From a bacterium (lineage in GTDB: Bacteria > Desulfobacterota > Deferrimicrobia > Deferrimicrobiales > Deferrimicrobiaceae), in NCBI GenBank assembly GCA_020056545.1, contig JAGVHM010000209.1, positions 1-5,602 on the forward strand: a stretch of DNA of 5,602 nucleotides, given 5' to 3'. Under the pieces are notes generated by a model. That model saw only the letters and a list, made by a program, of their open reading frames with translations. It was not told the origin of the DNA and ran no database searches. Both the position numbers and the translations under genes were made by a program. Each line of letters starts with the position of its first letter. Positions within the stretch are counted from its first letter, which is position 1. Positions 1 to 5,453 of this stretch are shown here, one piece after another.

Positions 1-87
1 AGCGGGCCGGGTTCCGAGAAGATCGGCGGGTTGCTGCACAACACGGAGATCTTCTCGCTGATGAAGGCGGCGCTCCGGTTAAAATAG
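1..87 (+). CDS. C-terminal end of an unidentified protein (partial)
   Basis: The first frame reads open from the window edge for 28 codons and ends at TAG (85-87), finishing with the residues EIFSLMKAALRLK. The composition (mixed charged and hydrophobic residues, a helical-looking amphipathic tail) and the strong hairpin just after the stop fit the true end of a gene. Too little is present to assign a family, and I do not recognise the tail. It lies on the same strand as the DUF1460 gene that follows. With only about 70 to 110 bases between them they could share a transcript, although the hairpin between argues for at least partial termination. The coding call rests on the open frame and the position of the hairpin alone. 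Confidence 0.55.
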   Translation, partial: SGPGSEKIGGLLHNTEIFSLMKAALRLK

Positions 88-89
88 AC

Positions 90-132
90 TTAAACGCAGC
101 CGTTGCACGGGCGACCGTGCAACGGCCGTTAA
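90..132 (+). terminator. Strong intergenic hairpin, probable terminator without a T-tract
   Basis: The core is a perfect 11-base inverted repeat, CCGTTGCACGG (100-110) and CCGTGCAACGG (115-125), around a GCGA loop. G99 and C126 add a twelfth pair. After small bulges the outer bases also pair (CG 95-96 with CG 127-128, TTAA 90-93 with TTAA 129-132). It begins three bases after the stop codon of the upstream gene, the usual place for a terminator. No run of T follows, so a classical intrinsic terminator is not shown. It could instead protect the 3' end of the mRNA or act as an attenuating structure ahead of the next gene. Confidence 0.5.
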
Positions 133-148
133 AGCAACCTGTGAGGAA

Positions 149-154
149 AAGGAG
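149..154 (+). promoter_or_regulatory. Ribosome binding site AAGGAG, points to a start upstream of TTG 194
   Basis: AAGGAG inside a purine run (143-155) is the only good Shine-Dalgarno sequence ahead of the DUF1460 gene. It lies 39 bases before TTG 194, too far to serve that codon. In the correct reading frame the codons just after it are ATC, ATT, TAT and CTG, so CTG 164 (spacing 9) or ATT 158 (spacing 3) would be the nearest unusual starts. ATG 171 is out of frame and stops early. Confidence 0.45.
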
Positions 155-193
155 ATCATTTATCTGCCGGATGACCGTGAAATCTGCAAGGCG

Positions 194-940
194 TTGCTGG
201 AGAAAGCACGGGAGCGCGGAGATACCGCAAGATCGGTCGGCAACCTGATCGTTGAGGTCGGGCTCCACTTCCTCGGCGCCCCCTACGAGGCCGGAACGCT
301 GGAGCAAAAAGGCCCCGAGAGGCTCGTTGTCAACCTGCGCGCCTTCGACTGCGTCACGTTCGTCGAGAACGCCGTCGTCCTGGCGGGCATGATCCGGGCG
401 GGAAAGACCGCCTTTGGGGACTACGCAGTGGCCCTGGAGCGGATCCGCTATCGGGGCGGACGCCGGGACGGCTACCCCTCCCGCCTCCACTACTTCACCG
501 ACTGGCTCCGGGACAACGGCCGCAAAGGCGTCATCCGGGAGATCACGCGCGAGCTCGGCGGCATTCCGTTCCGGAAGGCGTTCCATGAACTGACGGACCA
601 TCGGGAGGAGCACCCGCCGCTCCAGGCCGCGGCCGCTTTCCGGCGGATGCGGATCGTGGAGGCGGCCTGTTCCCGGCGGACGCTCCATTGTGTCCCGAAG
701 GCCGACTTGCCGGGAATGGAAAAGCGGATCGAAAACGGCGACATCATAGCGATTGCAACGGACGCGGACGGAATCGACGTGAGCCACACCGGGATCGCCG
801 TCCGCGGCCCCCGGGGGCTCCATCTACTACACGCATCCAGCGCCGCGGGAAAGGTGGTCCTATCGGATGAAACCCTGTACCGTTATCTGATCTCTCGCCG
901 CGCCCGGACGGGGATCATCGTCGGCCGGGCAATGGAATGA
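194..940 (+). CDS. DUF1460 family, N-acetylmuramoyl-L-alanine amidase-like protein
   Basis: The protein belongs to the DUF1460 group of NlpC/P60-like papain-fold enzymes, annotated as N-acetylmuramoyl-L-alanine amidase-like. Such enzymes are thought to cut peptide bonds or the amide bond of peptidoglycan fragments. Family blocks appear in order (numbered from TTG 194): FLGAPYEAGTLE at about 26-37, FDCVTFVEN at 51-59 with the likely nucleophile Cys53, RYRGG at 85-89, SRLHYFTDWLRDNG at 96-109, and SHTGIAV at 197-203 with the likely catalytic His198. A later LLHASS block follows at 211-216. The length fits the family core. TTG 194 is the first conventional start, but the frame stays open upstream. 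Codons from about 161 on (YLPDDREICKALLEKA) read like protein, and the good ribosome site at 149-154 favours a start near 158-164, giving about 258-260 residues. No signal peptide or lipobox is visible in either version, so a cytoplasmic role such as muropeptide recycling is possible. It converges on the DUF4922 gene with a 33-base gap. Family assignment is firm; substrate and start are not. Confidence 0.87.
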   Translation: MLEKARERGDTARSVGNLIVEVGLHFLGAPYEAGTLEQKGPERLVVNLRAFDCVTFVENAVVLAGMIRAGKTAFGDYAVALERIRYRGGRRDGYPSRLHYFTDWLRDNGRKGVIREITRELGGIPFRKAFHELTDHREEHPPLQAAAAFRRMRIVEAACSRRTLHCVPKADLPGMEKRIENGDIIAIATDADGIDVSHTGIAVRGPRGLHLLHASSAAGKVVLSDETLYRYLISRRARTGIIVGRAME

Positions 941-973
941 CAGCGAGGAGAAACATTCAAAGCTTCCGCGGCA

Positions 974-1984
974 TCAGAGAAGATCAAGCAGGGCGTCGAC
1001 CGCCGCGTCGTCGAAGGCGACCTCCCGGAAGATCTCCCGGACGAGGTTCGGTGTCAGCGCGTGGAACTCCTTCTCCCGCGAGGCGATGATCATCCCGCCC
1101 ATATCCACGGCGCCGGGGCTGATAAGGAGTCTCTCTTCTCCTTCAAGGAAATAGGCTGCCGGCCGGAGCTTCAGCCGGGGAAAGAGGATCAGGCGCCACC
1201 CTTCCCCGGTGCGGGTGCAAAGAATGTTCAGCAGCGGCTCGTCGTCAGAGGTCGTCGAGCGGCCGAGCGTGCCGATCAGCTCCACGACCGCCGCTGCAAC
1301 GTTTCCTTCTTCCCTCCCCTCGATCACCAGAATCCCGCGGGCCAGCCCCGCCGTCCGGCAGATCTCCACGCCATCCCGCCGCCACGCCCCGGTCCGTTTT
1401 CGGGGATCCAGAATCTCCTGTTCCACCGGCATCAGACCGGCGGGGGCCGCCTGGAAATGGAGGTGGTCCGGCGCCGAGGCGCCGGCGCGCGGGCCGTTGT
1501 AGAAGAGGGTCATCCGGGGACCGAAGTCCACAGCAAACCTAAGAAATGTTATCATATTCTCCGGGAGCGACTGGGGAAGATGGCGGCGGTGCGCAATCGT
1601 CAGATGGCCCGGAAAGATCGGCATCGGATTGCACAGGACGAGATAGTCGTCCCGGTAGAGGATCGCCTGCTGTTCCGGCGGGAGATGGTCGGGGCAGAGA
1701 AAACAGGGGCGCCGCCGAATGGTTTCGGGATCGACCCTTGCGCCGCTGCTGACGATCCGCCTCGGATTGAACTGGATTTTGACGCCCCAGCCGTTGCCGC
1801 GGATCTCGCGCAACCTGGCCTCCCCCAGGGCCTCATACCCCCCAGCGAGGCCGGGCCAGGTTTTCTTCTGCCGTTCGAGAAGAGCGACCGCCATGTCGGC
1901 AAGGGGAACCGTCTCCCGCGCGCCGTCAAAAACGGCGAAGCATCGCCGCTCCAATCCTGCGACCGTCCCACTATTCGGCGTCAT
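974..1984 (-). CDS. DUF4922 protein, GalT/Ap4A-phosphorylase-like (HIT superfamily)
   Basis: The 336-residue protein matches the DUF4922 family by its conserved blocks: FNPRRIVSSGARVD at 72-85, RPCFLC at 92-97, CNPMPIFPGHLTIAHRRHLPQ split over 118-138, and FYNGPRAGASAPDHLHFQA at 161-179. HLHFQ (174-178) is the His-x-His-x-Gln signature of the GalT branch of the HIT superfamily, which moves nucleotidyl groups through a histidine intermediate; by analogy His176 would be the nucleophile. CFLC (94-97) matches the cysteine pair that binds zinc in E. coli GalT, and His127 or His135 plus His174 could complete the site. A phosphorylase or transferase acting on a nucleotide sugar or dinucleotide is therefore inferred; the substrate is unknown. 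The start is the first in-frame ATG after a TAA at 2008-2006. Only a weak purine stretch precedes it, so expression may depend on the genes upstream. It is the last gene of the minus-strand run, 93 bases after the acetyltransferase stop. No signal peptide is seen, so it is probably cytoplasmic. Confidence 0.85.
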   Translation of the reverse strand: MTPNSGTVAGLERRCFAVFDGARETVPLADMAVALLERQKKTWPGLAGGYEALGEARLREIRGNGWGVKIQFNPRRIVSSGARVDPETIRRRPCFLCPDHLPPEQQAILYRDDYLVLCNPMPIFPGHLTIAHRRHLPQSLPENMITFLRFAVDFGPRMTLFYNGPRAGASAPDHLHFQAAPAGLMPVEQEILDPRKRTGAWRRDGVEICRTAGLARGILVIEGREEGNVAAAVVELIGTLGRSTTSDDEPLLNILCTRTGEGWRLILFPRLKLRPAAYFLEGEERLLISPGAVDMGGMIIASREKEFHALTPNLVREIFREVAFDDAAVDALLDLL

Positions 1985-2077
1985 GATGGCCGTTCCCGCA
2001 AAATGTTATCATTCCCGTTCCGGCGGTAATCCGTAGAAGAAAAAGTAATGGAAGTAAATTGATTTCCGTCTTCAGTC

Positions 2078-2581
2078 TCATTCCCTGATCACATTGAAGC
2101 CGATCAGATGGGGAACGGTCGTCCCGCCCATCCGGAACGGTTCCTCCCTTACGAACCGGAAGCCGCGCTTTTCGTACCAGCGGCGGGCCGCCTCGTTCTG
2201 GACCATCACCCCGACCCAGAGATCTCCAAGGTTATAGGCCAGGGCCTTCTCCTCCGCGGCCCGGAGAAGCCTTCCGCCGATCCCTTTCCGCTGAAAGTCC
2301 GGCAGCAGATAAAGCGAGGCCAGGAAGATGCGGTTTTCGCTTTTATTAAACTGCGTCCGGGCGAAACCAGCCGCTTCGCCGTCCGCCTCGCCGATGAAGC
2401 CGTGAACGAAAGGGCTTTCATACAGATGAGTCAGGGATTCAATCCGGTAGGTTGCCTCATGGTAGGCGCGGAGATCCTCCTCCGGAACGAAGGCGCTGTA
2501 GGCGGCGATCCAGGACTCCCAGAGGATCCGCCGCACCGCCGGCAGGTCCTCCATCCGCCACGGCCGGATCAGGATCTCCAT
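2078..2581 (-). CDS. GNAT family N-acetyltransferase
   Basis: At 167 residues this is a typical single-domain GNAT enzyme, which transfers an acetyl group from acetyl-CoA to an amine. The N-terminus IRPWRMEDLPAVRRIL (5-20) is the usual first strand and helix. Motif A is LYLLPDFQRKGIGGRLL (90-106), with Q97-x-x-G100-x-G102 as the pyrophosphate-binding loop. Motif B is NEAARRWYEKRGF (129-141), with Tyr136 in the position of the common general acid. The acceptor cannot be read from the sequence. It begins 13 bases inside the end of the glycosyltransferase gene (ATG 2581-2579, TGA 2571-2569), so the two are probably translationally coupled. A GTGAGGGG stretch directly ahead of the ATG is a poor ribosome site, which fits coupling. 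The neighbours make an amino sugar or a muropeptide amine a reasonable guess, but a generic protein or small-molecule acetylase cannot be excluded. Confidence 0.88.
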   Translation of the reverse strand: MEILIRPWRMEDLPAVRRILWESWIAAYSAFVPEEDLRAYHEATYRIESLTHLYESPFVHGFIGEADGEAAGFARTQFNKSENRIFLASLYLLPDFQRKGIGGRLLRAAEEKALAYNLGDLWVGVMVQNEAARRWYEKRGFRFVREEPFRMGGTTVPHLIGFNVIRE

Positions 2582-4089
2582 CCCCTCACCCCGTTCAGTT
2601 TTCGTCGCGCACGGATCTCGATCGTCCGGAGCCGGTCCTTGTAGGCGTCGTGGCGGTTCGCCTGCTCGATGGAAAGGGCGGCGTCCGTGTTCCCCTCCCA
2701 GCGGCGGCAGAAGTAGAGGCTGTCATAGATCCGGCCGATCCGGTATTCCCGCGACAGGCGGAGGGCCGCCGCATAATCCTCGCCATAGCCGACGTTCGGA
2801 AACCCGGTCCGGCGGAGGATCGTCGTGTTGAAGGCCCTGGGCGCCCCCAGACCGTTGATGCGCAGCGCGTTGTTTCGCCCGTTTGAGTCGCTCCACTCCC
2901 GGTGGTCGATCAGCCCGGGCGGGATCTCCCGCAGATTACCGTCGACAATGGTGTATGCACCGACGACCAGCGCACAATTCCCCCGCCGCAGTAGATCGAT
3001 GAGCCGCTGGAGGACATCGTCTCCCCGGTAGAGGTCGTCCGAATCGAGCTGAACGGCGTACCGGCCGCAGGCTTTGGAAAAGATTGCCTCGTTCCAGCAG
3101 CCGCCGATGGAGAGGTCCAGCCGCTTTGGAACGACGTGTTTCAGCGCGGGATGGCGGCCTGCGAGGTCCGCAAGGATCGCCGTTGTGCCGTCGGTGGAAT
3201 GGTTGTCCACGACGATCACATTGAACGGAAAATCGGTCCGCTGCGCGAAGGCGCTCTTTACGGCGTCGGCCACGGTCCGGGCCCGGTTCCGAACGGGTAT
3301 GACGACGCTCGCCTCCACGGGAAAAGGATCTCGCGAAGGCCAAACATCGCGAAACACCGGAGCAAGCCAGGCCCCGATCCGGCGGAGATGCGCGGTCGCG
3401 ACTGTCTCCATCTCCTCCTGGAACGCCCGGTTCCCCGGATCGACGTAAGCGAACTGCGGGGGACAGATTTCAAATCTGTCCCCGACTATCTTGTCCCCCT
3501 GCCCGGTCCCGTCTGCCCCGGCCCCGGCGGCCTCCGCAACAACGGAGAGGCGCTCCGGGAGATGGAAGAGCGCCCGATCGGTCGAGAGCTTCAGGCGGAG
3601 GTCATACCAGCCGGCCCACCGGCAGGGCGGGATCGCCCCGTACTTCCGGAGCGCCCGGCGCAAAGCGGCTATGGAGATCAGCATGACGGGGCCGAAATCG
3701 AAACCGTCGCGGATGCTCCCTGTCTGGTAGTCGTTCACCGGATGTTCAAGGATGTTTCCCCCGCGGATCTCGGCGTAATCCGCATAGACCATTCCCGCCC
3801 CGGTCGCCTCCGCCGTCTCGACCAGACGTTCCGGGGCGCGGGGATCGGGCCGGACATCCCCCGGAGAAACATGGAGCAGATAGCGTGTGGCAACCTTGGC
3901 GAGAAGGGCGTTCCAGGTCGGGCCGGAAGCGGGATCGGAGACCGCAAGCGCCTCGCAGCGCACCGGAAGAGGACATCCGGCCCCGGCGTCGAGGACAACA
4001 ACTTTCCGGATCAGGGGGCTCCGGAGAAGCTCCTCCAGGCGCCCTTCGGCCAGGGGGCCAGCGCCCCGGGGAATCACGGCGGTGATCAT
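2569..4089 (-). CDS. Two-domain family 2 glycosyltransferase
   Basis: The C-terminal half (about 258-500) is a complete GT2 (GT-A fold) domain: SVVIPVRNRARTVADAVKSA (261-280), VIVVDNHSTDGTT (291-303), the metal and donor site VQLDSDD (346-352, a DxD), and GYGEDYA (434-440) carrying the likely catalytic acidic pair Glu437-Asp438. The N-terminal part (1-190) looks like a second, degenerate GT-A domain: it opens with a strand MITAVIP, has TWNALLAKVATRYLLHVSPGD (58-78) where a DxD would sit, then GAGMVYADYAEI and DGFDFGPVMLI. Its DxD is lost, so it may bind acceptor or act structurally. A linker with PQFAYVDPGNRAFQEEMETVATAHLRRIGAWL pieces (211-242) joins the two. Residues 203-211 are encoded by a palindromic repeat, and the stretch before it (185-200) is Ala/Gly-rich. 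The start ATG is preceded by CGGAGG four bases upstream. There are no membrane segments. The donor and acceptor are unknown; the adjacent GalT-like gene suggests nucleotide-sugar chemistry. Confidence 0.9.
   Translation of the reverse strand: MITAVIPRGAGPLAEGRLEELLRSPLIRKVVVLDAGAGCPLPVRCEALAVSDPASGPTWNALLAKVATRYLLHVSPGDVRPDPRAPERLVETAEATGAGMVYADYAEIRGGNILEHPVNDYQTGSIRDGFDFGPVMLISIAALRRALRKYGAIPPCRWAGWYDLRLKLSTDRALFHLPERLSVVAEAAGAGADGTGQGDKIVGDRFEICPPQFAYVDPGNRAFQEEMETVATAHLRRIGAWLAPVFRDVWPSRDPFPVEASVVIPVRNRARTVADAVKSAFAQRTDFPFNVIVVDNHSTDGTTAILADLAGRHPALKHVVPKRLDLSIGGCWNEAIFSKACGRYAVQLDSDDLYRGDDVLQRLIDLLRRGNCALVVGAYTIVDGNLREIPPGLIDHREWSDSNGRNNALRINGLGAPRAFNTTILRRTGFPNVGYGEDYAAALRLSREYRIGRIYDSLYFCRRWEGNTDAALSIEQANRHDAYKDRLRTIEIRARRKLNGVRGWRS
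3459..3483. repeat. 25-base perfect palindrome, copy 1 (inside the glycosyltransferase gene)
   Basis: The arm GGGGACAGATTT (3459-3470), a central C (3471) and the exact reverse complement of the arm (3472-3483) form a perfect 12-base inverted repeat. A further G at 3458 is shared with the other copy, giving 26 identical bases. On the coding strand of the glycosyltransferase it reads in frame as GDRFEICPP (residues 203-211). This is a short interspersed palindrome of REP type. From memory, translations of such elements appear widely in annotated proteins as GTDFKSVP or GTDLKSVP, the same sequence in other frames. Confidence 0.9.
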
Positions 4090-4257
4090 GGATGCCTCCG
4101 TAATAAGTCCGAAATCCCCCTCCCCCTCGACGGGGGAGGGTTAGGGTGAGGGCGAAAAGTGGTTGTATTTCGGTGAGTAATTTTCCCCTCCCCTTAATCC
4201 CCTCCCGCCAGGGGAGGGGAAATTTCACTTTTTACGGGTCGCAATCCTTCCGAGGCG
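4090..4257. repeat. Intergenic block of GC-rich inverted repeats
   Basis: The 168 bases between the lyase stop and the glycosyltransferase start hold two hairpins. Hairpin one is CCCTCCCCC (4118-4126), loop TCGAC, GGGGGAGGG (4132-4140). It sits inside an outer 7-base inverted repeat, CCGAAAT (4109-4115) with ATTTCGG (4167-4173). Hairpin two pairs TTTCCCCTCCCC (4182-4193) with GGGGAGGGGAAA (4211-4222); the inner CCCCTCCC (4199-4206) can pair instead with GGGAGGGG (4212-4219) around GCCAG. Both resemble dispersed C-rich repeats common between genes in many proteobacterial genomes (from memory). Neither is followed by a T-run in the minus direction, so intrinsic termination after the lyase is not shown, though the structures may shape mRNA ends. 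Confidence 0.75.
4094..4099 (-). promoter_or_regulatory. Ribosome binding site of the glycosyltransferase gene
   Basis: On the minus strand CGGAGG lies four bases before ATG 4089-4087. It supports that start over later in-frame GTG codons, and gives the gene its own translation initiation downstream of the repeat block. Confidence 0.7.
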
Positions 4258-5430
4258 TCATGCCTTCGGCCGGAGCCGTTCGGGAAGTACGGCCTGGGGC
4301 GCCCAATCCGTGGGGACCATCTGCCCCGGCTTCTCCCCAACCTTCTCGATGAGCTTCTTCAGACCCGGCCGGGCATATTCCGGGTGGCCCTCGCGGACCG
4401 TGCGCCCGTTGCAGATGGCCTCGGAACGGAGGCGCCGGCCGACTGTCTTCTCCATCTGGCGTCCCAGCCAGAGCACCCGGTCCACATCATACCCGTGTTC
4501 GATGCCCATTTCGTCGATCATCACCAGCAGATCCTCCAGCGTGACGAGGCCCACATACCGGGGATCCCTGTAGTAGTATTCCCCCGTTCCGCGTACGGGA
4601 CAATCGTCGAGGAAGTTGGCCGGCTGCCCGCCCAGACCGCCGAGCGTCGCCTCGAAGCGGCAGATACCCGCCTGAAGCGCGGCCAGAACCGAGGCGGGGG
4701 CGATCCGTTTCGTCTCGTGGAAATGGGCCAGATGCACCTCCGGGTAAGGAATGGCGTCCAGGATCATGGAGTAGTACCGGTAAACCTGGGCCGGCGTGGC
4801 GGAGCCGTCGTGATCCGCGTGTTCGATGTCGTGGGCGCCCAGTTCCAGGAAGCGCTTGGTGAACTCCACGGCGTCCTCCATCCGGGTCGCCCCGGTGATC
4901 GGGCTCCCCCAGATGGTGCTGACCGTGCCGTTCATTTTGATCCCGACATCGGCGGCCTTCCTTATGCACCGCTCCACCTCTTTCCAGTACTGCGATAGGG
5001 TGGTGCCGGAGTTGGCATAGTGATGTTCCGGGTCGGTGGAAACCATCATCAGGATCCGGTCCGGGCCGACGCCCCGCTTGCGGAGTTCGATCGCCGTGTC
5101 CACGGCCTTTTCCCGGATGGTTACGGCGGTAAAGGTGATCTCCGCCGGGTTGATCCCCCGGCGCTCGCAGTTCTTCCTGAACCGATCCCCCCGAAAGTAG
5201 GTCAGCACCTTCTCGGCATCACGGAACTGGGGGATGCCTTCGGGATTGCCGAGATTCGTCAGCTCGATCTCCCGGCATCCCGCGAGGATCAGCTCCTCGC
5301 CGTAAAAAATCTTGGCCGCCGTGGAGATGGTCTTCTCCTCGTGCTGGAATCCGTCCCGGATGGTAATGTCGCCGATGGTCACCTTCTTCGGCATGCGGGG
5401 GAAAATCTTCCAGTAGTCGTACTCCGTCAT
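4258..5430 (-). CDS. DRE-TIM metallolyase-like protein (HMG-CoA lyase/pyruvate carboxyltransferase family)
   Basis: The 390-residue protein has the hallmarks of the DRE-TIM superfamily, whose members make or break C-C bonds next to a carbonyl using a divalent metal. TIRDGFQHEE (23-32) corresponds to the RDGLQNE block of HMG-CoA lyase, with Arg25 and Asp26 as the expected catalytic and metal residues. VSTIWGSP (170-177) matches the VSCVLGCP region. AHFHETK (235-241) carries the metal ligands His236 and His238, and ATLGGLGGQPANF (261-273) corresponds to the loop that in HMG-CoA lyase contains the catalytic cysteine (GLGGCP). Here that residue is Gln269, so ordinary HMG-CoA cleavage is doubtful. 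It is also longer than the ~300-residue lyases, with an extra C-terminal part (about 330-390). GAGGAGG eight bases ahead of the ATG (5445-5439) makes the start secure. It is probably a soluble cytoplasmic enzyme. Alternatives include a homocitrate/citramalate-synthase-like or aldolase activity. Its link to the downstream glycan genes is unclear. Confidence 0.85.
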   Translation of the reverse strand: MTEYDYWKIFPRMPKKVTIGDITIRDGFQHEEKTISTAAKIFYGEELILAGCREIELTNLGNPEGIPQFRDAEKVLTYFRGDRFRKNCERRGINPAEITFTAVTIREKAVDTAIELRKRGVGPDRILMMVSTDPEHHYANSGTTLSQYWKEVERCIRKAADVGIKMNGTVSTIWGSPITGATRMEDAVEFTKRFLELGAHDIEHADHDGSATPAQVYRYYSMILDAIPYPEVHLAHFHETKRIAPASVLAALQAGICRFEATLGGLGGQPANFLDDCPVRGTGEYYYRDPRYVGLVTLEDLLVMIDEMGIEHGYDVDRVLWLGRQMEKTVGRRLRSEAICNGRTVREGHPEYARPGLKKLIEKVGEKPGQMVPTDWAPQAVLPERLRPKA

Positions 5431-5438
5431 AAACCTTT

Positions 5439-5445
5439 CCTCCTC
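5439..5445 (-). promoter_or_regulatory. Ribosome binding site of the DRE-TIM gene
   Basis: On the minus strand GAGGAGG precedes the ATG at 5430 by eight bases, a near-ideal Shine-Dalgarno sequence that fixes the start. Confidence 0.75.
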
Positions 5446-5453
5446 TGTTTTCG

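Noticed and set aside
1544..2012. Direct repeat AAATGTTATCAT at 1544-1555 and 2001-2012
   Set aside because: Twelve identical bases are about what chance gives for one pair in a window of this size, and the flanks do not match.
1061..2029. Long + strand open frame (322 codons) opposite the DUF4922 gene
   Set aside because: Its translation is rich in Arg, Pro and Gly without any family motif, and the opposite strand has clear conserved catalytic blocks. It is a shadow frame in GC-rich DNA.
1985..2077. Possible promoter between the acetyltransferase and DUF4922 genes
   Set aside because: GATAAC-like and TTACCG-like hexamers occur but at poor spacing, and the gap is more AT-rich simply as intergenic DNA; not enough to call a promoter.
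3136..4149. Long + strand open frame (337 codons) opposite the glycosyltransferase gene
   Set aside because: No recognisable domain, biased composition, and it runs into the intergenic repeats; the minus strand has the full GT2 motifs. Its GTDFKSVP segment is only the palindrome in another frame.
4384..4998. + strand open frame (204 codons) opposite the DRE-TIM gene
   Set aside because: No family signature; the antisense protein is clearly conserved and has a strong ribosome site.
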